From Amycolatopsis aidingensis (GTDB lineage: Bacteria > Actinomycetota > Actinomycetes > Mycobacteriales > Pseudonocardiaceae), in assembly GCF_018885265.1 (NCBI RefSeq), contig NZ_CP076538.1:7228001-7292000 (forward strand): 64,000 nt of DNA. The letters are read 5' to 3'. The notes below the pieces were generated by a model that did not search any database, was not told the origin of the DNA, and saw only the letters and a program-made list of their open reading frames with translations. Shown here in pieces: positions 43,647-51,305 of this stretch (positions are counted from its first letter, which is position 1; the number at the start of each line of letters is the position of its first letter). The position numbers were made by a program, and so were the translations under genes.

Positions 43647-44246
43647 CTACCCCTCCGGTTCCGGAAGCTTCGGCTCGACGATCGCCGTGACCTGGTCGGT
43701 GATCTGGCAGGCCCGCTCGCCCCCGCCGCGCGCTTCGGTGATGCCGGTGACCAGCACGTCCACCCTGGACGACGGGCTCAGCTCGAGCGCGTACATGCAG
43801 CTCCCGAGGTCGTCCGGCACCTTCACGATCTTCCGCTCCCCGCCGCTCACCTTGCCGGGCGTCTTTCCCGCGCCGGTCTCGTTGACATCGGCCAGCCCGC
43901 GATCGGCGTACACCGTGATGCCGACCGTCACCGGGTCCCGGTCGCCCTTTGGCGAGTACCAGATACAGCCGGGGTATTCGGCGAGATCGTCCCGTTCCCC
44001 CGGCTCGAACTCGCCAATGGAGGCGAGCTCACCCTGGCTGAGCAGCTGGCACGGGTCGAGCGAGGCCGCCGCGCCGCCGTTCGGCGTACCGGTCTCGCTG
44101 GGCGCGGAGGTACTGCCGGATGGCGGTTGCCCGGTGCCGTTGTCGGACGGCACGGCGCTACCTTTCTCCGTGCCGCCCGAGCAGCCTGCCAGCACCAGTG
44201 CCGCTGCCAGCAACGAGGGCGTCGTGCGCCTGAGTACGGTACGCAT
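43647..44246 (-). CDS. DUF3558 lipoprotein
   Basis: This is a 199-residue lipoprotein. The signal ends in the lipobox LVLAGC (Cys at about residue 22), followed by a Ser/Thr/Pro/Gly linker to about residue 62 and the DUF3558 domain (LDPCQLLSQGELASIGEFEP, PGCIWYSP). Four cysteines in the mature part fit two disulfides. DUF3558 proteins in Pseudonocardiaceae often lie with PPE/ESX-like genes, as here, but their role is unknown. The ATG at 44246 lies 4 bp after the upstream gene; 8 bp separate its end from the PPE-like gene. Confidence 0.85.
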   Translation of the reverse strand: MRTVLRRTTPSLLAAALVLAGCSGGTEKGSAVPSDNGTGQPPSGSTSAPSETGTPNGGAAASLDPCQLLSQGELASIGEFEPGERDDLAEYPGCIWYSPKGDRDPVTVGITVYADRGLADVNETGAGKTPGKVSGGERKIVKVPDDLGSCMYALELSPSSRVDVLVTGITEARGGGERACQITDQVTAIVEPKLPEPEG

Positions 44247-44250
44247 CGGG

Positions 44251-44724
44251 TCAGGGCGCTCCCTTACCCACGGCGTCCACATGGGCTTCCTCGGTCTCGT
44301 TGTAGCCCTTGGACGCCTGCTCCAGCGCCTCCCGCAACTTTTCCAGGACCTGCTGGTACTGGTTCAACGCCTCGATCGCGCTCCGCTCACCCTCGGCACT
44401 CCGCTGATCATGCTGGGCCACCTGCTGCCCGTACTGATGGCCACCCAGCCTGGGTAGCTGGGCCAACCGGTGACTATGGAAGATGCGCTTCCGCAGCTCA
44501 TGGGTGACCTCGTCGATCGCCTCGGTGAGCGGCTTGACGCCACGCTCGGTGATCCGGAAACGCCCCGCCTTGGCCGCGGTGAGCATCTTGTCCGCCTGCG
44601 TGGCGGCCGCCTTGACGTTCGCCGTGTTGAAGGAGCTGCCCAGGGAAGCGGCTGCGGTCGCGCCGACACCGGCACCGACCGCCATCGCACCGGACTGACC
44701 CGGGTCCGCTTCGAATACCGCCAT
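44251..44724 (-). CDS. WXG100-like small helical protein
   Basis: This 157-residue protein begins with a Gly/Ala-rich stretch (about 8-30). It continues with helical segments (AATQADKMLTAAKAGRF, SAIEALNQYQQVLEKLREAL) of the size and amphipathic pattern of ESX-secreted helical hairpins. The motif LGGHQYGQQV replaces a canonical WXG turn. It is first in a three-gene operon with the DUF3558 lipoprotein and the PPE-like protein, and could be the partner of the latter. The ATG at 44724 is preferred; a GTG at 44736 is too close to the ribosome binding site. Confidence 0.7.
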   Translation of the reverse strand: MAVFEADPGQSGAMAVGAGVGATAAASLGSSFNTANVKAAATQADKMLTAAKAGRFRITERGVKPLTEAIDEVTHELRKRIFHSHRLAQLPRLGGHQYGQQVAQHDQRSAEGERSAIEALNQYQQVLEKLREALEQASKGYNETEEAHVDAVGKGAP

Positions 44725-44855
44725 CGCTTGCCCCACTCCTCGCGCTGGTTGCCTCGGCCATACAGCCTACTAGCCGGTCACCCGGTGTACCCGTGGTTCG
44801 GCCGGATCACCGATCCCGGCCAGTATGACGCATCCGGCGCCCGCGAGGTTCCGGA

Positions 44856-45467
44856 TCACAGCCAACCGTGGTCGCGCGCCATCCGGGCCGCCTCGGTGCG
44901 GTTGCGGGCGCCCAGTTTGGTCATGACCGAGGACAGGTAGTTGCGCACGGTGCCCTCGGCAAGGTGCAGCCGGGCCGCGATCTCGGTGTTGGTCGCGCCG
45001 TCGAGGACCACGCCGAGCAGTTCCCGCTCCCGCTCGGTGAGCGGATCGGCCGAGTCCCACGCGGCCACGGCCAGCTCGGGCGCCACCACCCGCTCACCGG
45101 CGTGCACCCGGCGTAACGCCGTCACCAGGTCGCCGACGGGGGCGTCCTTGAGCACGTAGCCCGCGACGCCTGCCTCCATCGCCCGGCGCAGGTAGCCACC
45201 GCGGGCGAAGGTGGTGACGATCAGGACCCGGACCGCGGAGCCCCGTCGGTTCAGCTCCGCGGCCAGGTCCAGCCCGGAGCGTCCGGGCATCTCGATATCG
45301 GCGAGCAGCACGTCCGGATGATGCCGGTCCACTGCCGCGAGCGCCTCGTTCCCGTCCGTCGCGGTCGCCACCACCTCGATGTCCGGCTGCAGGTCCAGCA
45401 GGGAGGCGAAGGCGCCGAGCACCATGCCCTGGTCCTCGGCCAGCACCACCGTGATCGGATCGGCCAT
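44856..45467 (-). CDS. Response regulator, NarL type, of ABC exporter operon
   Basis: This is a 203-residue regulator with a complete receiver domain (AEDQ; Asp in VLLADIEMPGRSG; Thr in LIVTTFARGG; Lys in YVLKDAP). The LuxR-type helix-turn-helix is LTERERELLGVVLDGATNTE followed by IAARLHLAEGTVRNYLSSVM. It is the last of four overlapping genes (ATPase, permease, kinase, regulator). Such DesR/LiaR-like regulators usually respond to envelope stress and induce the linked exporter. Confidence 0.93.
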   Translation of the reverse strand: MADPITVVLAEDQGMVLGAFASLLDLQPDIEVVATATDGNEALAAVDRHHPDVLLADIEMPGRSGLDLAAELNRRGSAVRVLIVTTFARGGYLRRAMEAGVAGYVLKDAPVGDLVTALRRVHAGERVVAPELAVAAWDSADPLTERERELLGVVLDGATNTEIAARLHLAEGTVRNYLSSVMTKLGARNRTEAARMARDHGWL

Positions 45468-46579
45468 CAGGTCGCCACCTCGATCGGCACCCCGACGGTG
45501 ACGGTCGTGCCTGCCGAGCCGCGCAGCTGCACCCGGCCGCCGACCGCGGCGATCCGCTCGCGCATCCCGCCGAGCCCGTTGCCCTCCCGGACCCGGCCGC
45601 CGACCCCGTCGTCGGCCACCACCAGCCGCACCTCGCCGTCCTGCCTGCCGATACTGAGGTGGCAGTTGCGGGCGCCCGCATGCCGCGCCACGTTGGTGAC
45701 CGCCTCCCGCAGTGCCAGCGCCAGCGCGTGCTCGGTGGCACTCATCAGGGTGAGGCCGGGCTCCTGCCGCACGGTCAGCTCCACCCCGACGCTGGCGAGC
45801 GCCGCACGGGCCGACTCGATCTCCTGCTCGATACTCGCCGTGCGCCAGCCGCTGACCGTGCTGCGGACCTCGGTGAGTGCCGCGCGGGCGGTGCGCTCGA
45901 TCTCGGCGGCCTCGGTACTCGCCCGCTCCGGATCGGCCGCGGCCAGCTGGCCGATCAGCTGGGCCCGCACGATCACCGCGGTCAGTGAGTGGCCGAGCAG
46001 GTCGTGCAGGTCCCGCGCGATCCGTTCCCGCTCGGCCAGGGTGGCCAGGTGCTCGCTGCGCGCCTTGTCCACCCGCAGCGCGGCCGCCTCGCGTTCCTTG
46101 GCGCCGTTGTCGATCTGAATCAGGCCGATGATCCAGAGGAACAGGACCGCGGGGATCGTGCCGGGCAGCCTGCCTTCCATCGGCACCGGGGAGAGCACGA
46201 ACAGCAGGGCGTGCAACGCGGTGAGCCCGCCCAGCCAGCGCCAGGTGTTCGGTCTGCTCTCGTACCCCGCGGCGAAGGCACCGACGTAGACGAACAGCAC
46301 CGAGGCGCCGCTGTTGAACGGGACCGCGCCGGCACCGAGCACGACGGCGCAGGCGCACCAGAGGCGGAACCGGTCGGGGCGCAGGATGAGCAGCACGTAC
46401 AGCGGCAGGAAGGCGAGCACCACCCCACCGGCCAGCACCCAGTCCACCGCGGTGGCGTGCGGGTCGAAGAACGGCTGGAAGAACGGGAACACCAGGTAGA
46501 CCAGATGCACCCAGTTCGACGGCCGCCACCGCTGGTCCTGGCAGGTGGCGGCCTCGGCCGGGGTACGTTCGGTGCTCAC
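45467..46579 (-). CDS. Sensor histidine kinase of ABC exporter operon
   Basis: This is a 370-residue DesK-like sensor kinase with four to five membrane segments in the first 150 residues and little extracytoplasmic sequence, so it probably senses within the membrane. The HisKA_3 box is RIARDLHDLLGHSLTAVIVR; the ATPase domain has ALREAVTNVARHAGARN, DDGVGG and GLGGMRERIAAVGG. The GTG at 46579 overlaps the permease stop, and its end overlaps the regulator start. A sensor without a large external domain, encoded with an ABC-2 exporter, is typical of peptide-antibiotic or membrane-stress detoxification modules. Confidence 0.92.
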   Translation of the reverse strand: MSTERTPAEAATCQDQRWRPSNWVHLVYLVFPFFQPFFDPHATAVDWVLAGGVVLAFLPLYVLLILRPDRFRLWCACAVVLGAGAVPFNSGASVLFVYVGAFAAGYESRPNTWRWLGGLTALHALLFVLSPVPMEGRLPGTIPAVLFLWIIGLIQIDNGAKEREAAALRVDKARSEHLATLAERERIARDLHDLLGHSLTAVIVRAQLIGQLAAADPERASTEAAEIERTARAALTEVRSTVSGWRTASIEQEIESARAALASVGVELTVRQEPGLTLMSATEHALALALREAVTNVARHAGARNCHLSIGRQDGEVRLVVADDGVGGRVREGNGLGGMRERIAAVGGRVQLRGSAGTTVTVGVPIEVAT

Positions 46580-47316
46580 AGTCGGGCATGACGATACGAC
46601 AGGCCGGCCAGCCCCGCCGCTATCACGGCCGTCCCGGCCAGCACCAGCACGTGCCCGGCCGCCGCACCGGCGCCGAGCTGGGACAGTGCCAGCTGCGCCA
46701 GGTGGTAGGTGGGCAGGAAGGGCGCCAGCTGCCCGACGAACCCCGGCAGGATCTCCAGCGGCATCCACAACCCGGACAGCACGGCCAGCGGGAGCAGCAG
46801 CGCGTTCAGCACGGCGGCCGCGGTGTTGGCCCTGGCGCGGAAGCCGACGGCCAGGCTGAGCAGGGCGAACGGCAACGACCCCAGGATCAGCACCCCGGCG
46901 ATCCGCACCAGCTCGCCCACCGAGGCCTGCAGGTTTCCGGTGAGCGCCGCGGTCGCCGCGAGCACGCCGAGCACCCCGGCCGCGTACGGCAGCGCCGCCA
47001 CCAGCTTGGCCGTCAGGGTCAGGCCAACCGGCACGGCGGACACCCGTTTCGCGCGCAGCCAGCCGATCTCCCGGTCCTGCGCGACGGTGATACCGGGGTT
47101 CAGCATGGTCACCGCGAGCACGGCAAAGGTGCCGAAGGTGGCCACCATGCGGGTCCCGCTCGGGATGTTCCCGCCCGTCGGCTGGTCGCCGAAGATCGAG
47201 ACGAACAGCGCGAAGAACGCCACCGGCATCAGGATGGAGAAGAACAGCGCGGTCGGCTCGCGGACGATCGCGCGTAGCTCGTCGGCGGCCTCGACCCGGA
47301 AGATCCGTGTGTTCAT
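46576..47316 (-). CDS. ABC-2 type exporter permease
   Basis: This is a 246-residue membrane protein with six transmembrane segments of the ABC-2 family (FFSILMPVAFFALFVSIFG, MLNPGITVAQDREIGWLRAK, LPLAVLSGLWMPLEILPGFV). The signature block around SGLWMPLEILP is typical of DrrB/NodJ-like permeases. It overlaps the ATPase gene upstream (ATGA) and the kinase gene downstream. With the ATPase it should form an exporter for a lipid-like compound or antibiotic. The substrate is unknown. Confidence 0.9.
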   Translation of the reverse strand: MNTRIFRVEAADELRAIVREPTALFFSILMPVAFFALFVSIFGDQPTGGNIPSGTRMVATFGTFAVLAVTMLNPGITVAQDREIGWLRAKRVSAVPVGLTLTAKLVAALPYAAGVLGVLAATAALTGNLQASVGELVRIAGVLILGSLPFALLSLAVGFRARANTAAAVLNALLLPLAVLSGLWMPLEILPGFVGQLAPFLPTYHLAQLALSQLGAGAAAGHVLVLAGTAVIAAGLAGLSYRHARL

Positions 47317-48149
47317 GCGCCCTGCCCAATCAGTTCCAGGTAGGTGTCCTCCAGGCTGGGCCTGGTCACGGTCAGCTCGGGTAGCTCGCCCTCGCTGGCG
47401 AACAGCTCGCCGACCAGCCTGGCCGGGGTGTCGGTTTCCCTTTCCTCGGTCCCGGCCGTGCCGGACCAGCGCACCACGGCGGTGCCGCGGCGCCTGCCGC
47501 CGAGCGTCGCGGGCGGTCCCTGCGCCACCACGGTGCCGCCGGACAGCACGGTGACCCGGTCGGCGAGCGCCTCGGCCTCGTCCAGGTAGTGCGTGGTGAG
47601 CAGGATGGTGGTCCCGCCGTCGGCGAGCCCCCTGATCAGCTGCCAGAACTGCCGCCGCACCTCCGGGTCGAATCCGGAGGTCGGTTCGTCCAGCACCAGC
47701 AGGTCCGGCTTGTTCACCAGCGCCATCGCCAGCTGCAGGCGTTGCTTCTGCCCGCCGGACAACCTGGCCGCCCGCCGCCCGGCCAGCTCGGTCAGGTCGA
47801 GCTGGGCCAGCACCGGCCCGGCGGCCGAACGTTCCCTGCCGCCGCAGACGGCGGCGCCGGTGACCAGCTCGCCCACCTTGAGGGTGGGCGGGAAGTCCAT
47901 CGACTGCTGCATCACCCCGAGGTGCCTGCGGGTCGCGGCCTGCCTCGGGTCGCCGCCCGCGACCCGCACCGTGCCCTGCTGCACCCGCAACAGCCCGATC
48001 ACCAGGTTGACCAACGTCGTCTTGCCCGCACCGTTCGGCCCGAGCAGTGCGACGCACTCACCCCGGTCTACTTCGAGATCCACCCCGTCCAGGGCGCGGG
48101 TCCGGCCGTAGCTGTGCCGGAGGCCGTGTGCCCGCAGGATCGTGTCCAT
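47313..48149 (-). CDS. ABC exporter ATPase, DrrA-like
   Basis: This is a 278-residue ATPase. Walker A is GPNGAGKTT, the Q-loop lies in MQQSMDFPPTL, the signature is LSGGQKQRLQLA, Walker B is LLVLDEPTSGFDP and the H-loop is TTHYLDEAEALADR. A C-terminal regulatory extension follows (PSLEDTYLELIG). The ATG at 48149 follows GGGAGGAACGC. It is the first gene of the four-gene exporter/two-component operon. Two dyads in the upstream region (48161-48190 and 48229-48244) are possible regulator sites. Confidence 0.93.
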   Translation of the reverse strand: MDTILRAHGLRHSYGRTRALDGVDLEVDRGECVALLGPNGAGKTTLVNLVIGLLRVQQGTVRVAGGDPRQAATRRHLGVMQQSMDFPPTLKVGELVTGAAVCGGRERSAAGPVLAQLDLTELAGRRAARLSGGQKQRLQLAMALVNKPDLLVLDEPTSGFDPEVRRQFWQLIRGLADGGTTILLTTHYLDEAEALADRVTVLSGGTVVAQGPPATLGGRRRGTAVVRWSGTAGTEERETDTPARLVGELFASEGELPELTVTRPSLEDTYLELIGQGA

Positions 48150-48160
48150 GCGTTCCTCCC

Positions 48161-48190
48161 TCGCGATCGACACCAACGATGTCGCGCGAG
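48161..48190. promoter_or_regulatory. Inverted repeat upstream of exporter operon
   Basis: TCGCG-AT-CGACA and TGTCG-C-GCGA form an interrupted dyad around CCAACGA, just upstream of the ATPase start. It is symmetric enough to be an operator, perhaps for the response regulator of the operon. Confidence 0.45.
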
Positions 48191-48228
48191 GCGGATCCCC
48201 GGGTAGTGCCGCCCGGTAACCCCTTCCC

Positions 48229-48244
48229 GATGACAAACGTCATC
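48229..48244. promoter_or_regulatory. GATGAC-AAAC-GTCATC dyad
   Basis: A perfect 6-4-6 inverted repeat lies 8 bp after the end of the XRE gene and about 80 bp upstream of the ATPase start. It could be the response-regulator or XRE operator for the exporter promoter. Its position fits a -35-region activator site. Confidence 0.5.
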
Positions 48245-48251
48245 CGCTGGC

Positions 48252-48491
48252 TCAGGCGGAGCGTTCGGAATCGCCGAGGCGGGGGAAGGGGTGGATGGAG
48301 AAGATCACCTCCACCGGCACCTCGAAGTAGTCGGCGATCCGCAGCGCGAGGTGCAGGCTGGGGCTGTACTCGCCACGCTCCAGGTAGCCAACGGTCTGGT
48401 AGTGCACCCCGAGCGCCTCGGCCAGCGCGCGCCGGGAGATCCCGCGTTCCGCCCGTAGCATCGCCATGCGGTTGTGGATGGTCTCGCTCAT
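48252..48491 (-). CDS. Small XRE-family regulator
   Basis: This 79-residue DNA-binding protein consists almost only of a helix-turn-helix (MAMLRAERGISRRALAEALG, VHYQTVGYLERGEYSPSL) plus a short beta tail (EVIFSIHPFPRLG). Such small Cro-like proteins are frequently linked to ABC-2 transporters. It is the last gene of the ATPase-permease operon starting at 50334, separated from the permease by 26 bp. It may repress its own operon or the neighbouring exporter operon, whose promoter lies immediately downstream. Confidence 0.88.
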   Translation of the reverse strand: MSETIHNRMAMLRAERGISRRALAEALGVHYQTVGYLERGEYSPSLHLALRIADYFEVPVEVIFSIHPFPRLGDSERSA

Positions 48492-48517
48492 CCTGCTGTA
48501 CCCGTCCTCGCCTGCCG

Positions 48518-49375
48518 TCACGGAACTCGTTGCAGGACCCGCTCCCGCCGGGCCTGCACCCGCGCCCCGGACTCGCGGCGCGCCATCCGACGGAGTACCA
48601 CGGGCGCGAGCAGGAGCCCGAGCACGGCCCACACCCCCAGCACGCCGAGAGTCTCCAGGTGCCGCCAGGACTCGCCGATCTCGGCCACCACGGCGCCGTC
48701 CGGCAGGAAGGCGGCACGCATCCCGAGCCCGAGCCAGTAGACCGGGAACAGCTGCGCGATGAACTGCACCCACTCCGGCAGCGCGGCGATCGGATAGAGG
48801 ATCCCGGAGATGCCAACCACCGCAAGGATCGGCAGCAGGCCCCAGGTTCCGGCCTGCTGCGGACCGCGGACCAGCGCGCCGAGGATCGTCCCGAACGGGA
48901 TGGCGACGACCAGCCCGAGCGCCAGCAACAGCAACACGCTCAGCCAGCCCGTGGCCCCGTTGAACATCAGCCCGTCGAAGAGGAACATCCCTGGGATGAT
49001 CAGCACCGCAAGCGTGGGTACCGCCTCCAGGCTGGTCCGCACCACGTGCCCGGTCAGGAACCCCACAGTCCCGTGCGGAATGGCCCGGAAGCGCAGCAGC
49101 GTGCCGTCCTCACGCTCGACGGCCAGCGCGTAAGCCGTGCTGACCGCGCCGCCGAAGATCACCAGGCCGCCGAGAATGCTCGGCATCGCCACGGCAGGCA
49201 GGAACAGGGAGGTACCTTCCACCGGCTCGTTCCGGTTGAACAGCAGGTAGGTGAGCAGACCCACGCTCAGCACGAAGTAGAAGCCGATGTCCTGTGGGGC
49301 GCGCAGCCCGCGGAGGAACTCCAGCCAGCCGCGGCCCACCCCGAGCCGGATCGCGTACAGGGTGTTGCTGTTCAT
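48518..49375 (-). CDS. ABC-2 type exporter permease (second operon)
   Basis: This is a 285-residue permease with six membrane segments. Features include VEREDGTLLRFRAIP after the second segment and the SGILYPIAALPEWVQFIAQLFP block near the fifth. A basic C-terminal tail ends the protein. The ATG overlaps the ATPase stop (ATGA). Together they form an exporter of unknown substrate, paired with a small XRE regulator instead of a two-component system. Confidence 0.9.
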   Translation of the reverse strand: MNSNTLYAIRLGVGRGWLEFLRGLRAPQDIGFYFVLSVGLLTYLLFNRNEPVEGTSLFLPAVAMPSILGGLVIFGGAVSTAYALAVEREDGTLLRFRAIPHGTVGFLTGHVVRTSLEAVPTLAVLIIPGMFLFDGLMFNGATGWLSVLLLLALGLVVAIPFGTILGALVRGPQQAGTWGLLPILAVVGISGILYPIAALPEWVQFIAQLFPVYWLGLGMRAAFLPDGAVVAEIGESWRHLETLGVLGVWAVLGLLLAPVVLRRMARRESGARVQARRERVLQRVP

Positions 49376-50334
49376 GGCCGCACCTCCCCGAACGGCAGGT
49401 CCCGGCCCGCCCCCGTCTCGTGCTCCCGGACCAGGGCCAGATAGGTGTCCTCGAGGGTGGCCTTGCGCACCTCGATGTCGGTGATCTCCGCGCCATGCTG
49501 CGCGAACAGTTCCCGGACGAAGGTGGCCGGGTCCTCGGTGGCGTGCAGGAAGCGGTCCTGCCCGCAGGCCCAGCGCACCTCCGCAGTGCCTGCCACCTGC
49601 CGGGCCAGCTGATCGACGCTGCCGCTGGCCACGATCCGGCCGCCTGCCAGCACCAGGATGCGATCGGCCAGCTTCTCCGCCTCGGCGAGGTCGTGCGTGG
49701 TGAGCAGCACGGTGGTGTCGTCGAGGTCGGTGAGCCGGTGCACCAGGTCGTGGAAGTCGCGCCGCGCCTGCGGGTCGAACCCGGCGGTGGGCTCGTCCAG
49801 GAACAGCAGCTCAGGACGGCCGACGATGCCGATCGCGACGTCCAGCCGCCTGCGCTGGCCACCGGAGAGCGTGCTGATCCGACGGCCCGCGTACGGCTCG
49901 AGTCCGACCGCCTCGATGAGCTCCCCGGTGTCGTAGGGCCGGGGACGGCCCGGCTCGGCGAAGTTCAGGTAGAACCGGCCGAGGTGGTGCAACAACTCGC
50001 GCACCCGCCACCTGCCGTGGTCGCGCCAGGACTGCAGTACCACACCCACCCGCGCCCGCCAGGCCTCGTCGGCGTCGGCCGGGTCGGCACCGAGCACGCC
50101 GACCGCGCCGGCCGAGCGCATCCGGAACCCTTCCAGGATCTCGATGATGGTCGTCTTCCCCGCGCCGTTCGGGCCGAGCAGCGCGAGGACCTCCCCTCGG
50201 TGCGCGGTGAAGTCCACCCCATGCAGTACATCGGTGGAGCCGTACCGCATCCGCAGGTCACGCACGTCGATCACGGTCGCCGGATCGGCAGGCGGCGTCT
50301 CGTGGCGGGGACCGCGGAGCTCACGAACAGTCAT
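49372..50334 (-). CDS. ABC exporter ATPase (second operon)
   Basis: This is a 320-residue ATPase. Walker A is GPNGAGKTT, the signature LSGGQRRRLDVAIG, Walker B LLFLDEPTAGFDP and the H-loop LLTTHDLAEAEKLADR. A C-terminal domain of about 80 residues follows, ending TLEDTYLALVREHETGAGRD, as in DrrA-type exporters. The ATG follows GAGGTAGAGACCT. The promoter region (50335-50391) is unusually AT-rich for this genome (ATACTACATA around 50380). Confidence 0.92.
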   Translation of the reverse strand: MTVRELRGPRHETPPADPATVIDVRDLRMRYGSTDVLHGVDFTAHRGEVLALLGPNGAGKTTIIEILEGFRMRSAGAVGVLGADPADADEAWRARVGVVLQSWRDHGRWRVRELLHHLGRFYLNFAEPGRPRPYDTGELIEAVGLEPYAGRRISTLSGGQRRRLDVAIGIVGRPELLFLDEPTAGFDPQARRDFHDLVHRLTDLDDTTVLLTTHDLAEAEKLADRILVLAGGRIVASGSVDQLARQVAGTAEVRWACGQDRFLHATEDPATFVRELFAQHGAEITDIEVRKATLEDTYLALVREHETGAGRDLPFGEVRP

Positions 50335-50391
50335 AGGTCTCTACCTCTTCAGCTAACTTCTACAACTGAAGATAGCAGATATACTACATAG

Positions 50392-50436
50392 CAGAGCACC
50401 ACTACCTCGGCCCTGCTCCGAGGTAGTGGTGCTCTG
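50392..50436. terminator. Perfect 19-bp hairpin between exporter and sigma genes
   Basis: Bases 50392-50410 pair exactly with 50418-50436 around a CCCTGCT loop. It lies about 50 bp after the end of the sigma-factor gene (minus strand), so its likely role is termination of that transcript before the exporter promoter. A second, imperfect hairpin (GAGAGTCCTGG against CCAGGACCCTCTC) sits at about 50442-50489, next to the sigma stop. Confidence 0.85.
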
Positions 50437-50486
50437 TGAGTGGAGAGTCCTGGGTGACGCCCCTGCAACGCCACACCAGGACCCTC

Positions 50487-51038
50487 TCAGTCGCCGGGAA
50501 CTCGGTCGCGTAGAGCCCGGCGGGCTACGAGGTCACGCACCCTGCGTCGTGCGCGACTGGCAATGCTTTCGGTCGCCCTCCTGGTCGTGCCAAGCAGGCG
50601 AGCGATCTCACCGTGGGAAAGGCCCTGGTCCAAGCCGAACAGTACGAAGCACTCCCGCTCGCTCAGCCTACCGAAACGAGCGATGATCCAGCGGGCCTGC
50701 TCCCGGTCGACCACGGTCTCCTCCGGGCCGACCAGGGGAACCGGCAACAGCCTGCGGTGGGTCCCGACCTGCTGGGTGGCCACTCGCCTGCGGATATCGT
50801 CAACGCAGAGTCGCTTCGTCACGCTCACCAGGAACGGGGTCAACCTGCCGAGATCCAGCTCGCGATGCCCGGCGGCCCGGATGAAGGCCTCGTGCACGAT
50901 GTCTTCCGCCTCGGTCTCGACTCCGTACCTGGCAGCCGCCCTGATCAGCCCCGGCCGAAGGCGGGCACACTCGTGCCAGAACTCGTTGATCTCCACCGAG
51001 CAAAACGCACTGCCATTCTTCTCACCCCTGTTCGCCAC
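50487..51038 (-). CDS. ECF-like RNA polymerase sigma factor
   Basis: This is a 183-residue sigma-70 family factor. Region 2 contains AEDIVHEAFIRAAGHREL and FLVSVTKRLCVDDIRRR; region 4 is RLSERECFVLFGLDQGLSHG followed by EIARLLGTTRRATESIASRA. The GTG at 51038 follows GAAGGGAAG; another at 51059 has no such site. No anti-sigma factor gene is adjacent. The divergent neighbour encodes a secreted protease inhibitor, which may be a target. An AT-rich hairpin (51064-51094) lies just upstream and may be a promoter or leader element. Confidence 0.85.
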   Translation of the reverse strand: MANRGEKNGSAFCSVEINEFWHECARLRPGLIRAAARYGVETEAEDIVHEAFIRAAGHRELDLGRLTPFLVSVTKRLCVDDIRRRVATQQVGTHRRLLPVPLVGPEETVVDREQARWIIARFGRLSERECFVLFGLDQGLSHGEIARLLGTTRRATESIASRARRRVRDLVARRALRDRVPGD

Positions 51039-51063
51039 GGTCTTCCCTTCGCCCACCACAAAT

Positions 51064-51094
51064 AATAATCCCCGCGGATTGCAGCGGGATTATT
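51064..51094. promoter_or_regulatory. AT-flanked hairpin upstream of sigma gene
   Basis: AATAATCCCCGC and GCGGGATTATT pair around GGATTGCA with one bulged base. The AT-rich ends are unusual here. It sits about 25 bp upstream of the sigma start codon and could be an operator or 5' leader structure affecting translation. Confidence 0.4.
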
Positions 51095-51196
51095 CTGGGG
51101 GCGCGCTCATCGAGCTCTGTTGCTCGACAGTCACCATGTCATTCCGTTCCGTCCGCTCGTACCGCCGTTCGTGGGAAACCGAGACCCGCTCGAGAC

Positions 51197-51222
51197 CTCG
51201 CGGTGAGTCTCCTCACTGCGAG
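51197..51222. promoter_or_regulatory. Inverted repeat upstream of the SSI gene
   Basis: CTCGCGGTGAG and CTCACTGCGAG pair at 10 of 11 positions around a 4-base loop, about 85 bp upstream of the SSI start. It could be an operator or a leader hairpin. GGGAAACC just upstream (about 51173) is the kind of element ECF sigma factors use as -35, but the match is too short to be sure. Confidence 0.35.
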
Positions 51223-51305
51223 CCGATTAGGCCGGGACCGTATTCACGAGTGGAGACATCCACAAGGCGTCTCCACACCAGTTGTCGTTTAGTTGAAGGG
51301 TGAAC

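Noticed and set aside
42148..44457. 769-codon plus-strand frame opposite the ESX triad
   Set aside because: Antisense shadow of the PPE-like and DUF3558 genes; its repeats come from the Gly-rich tail read backwards.
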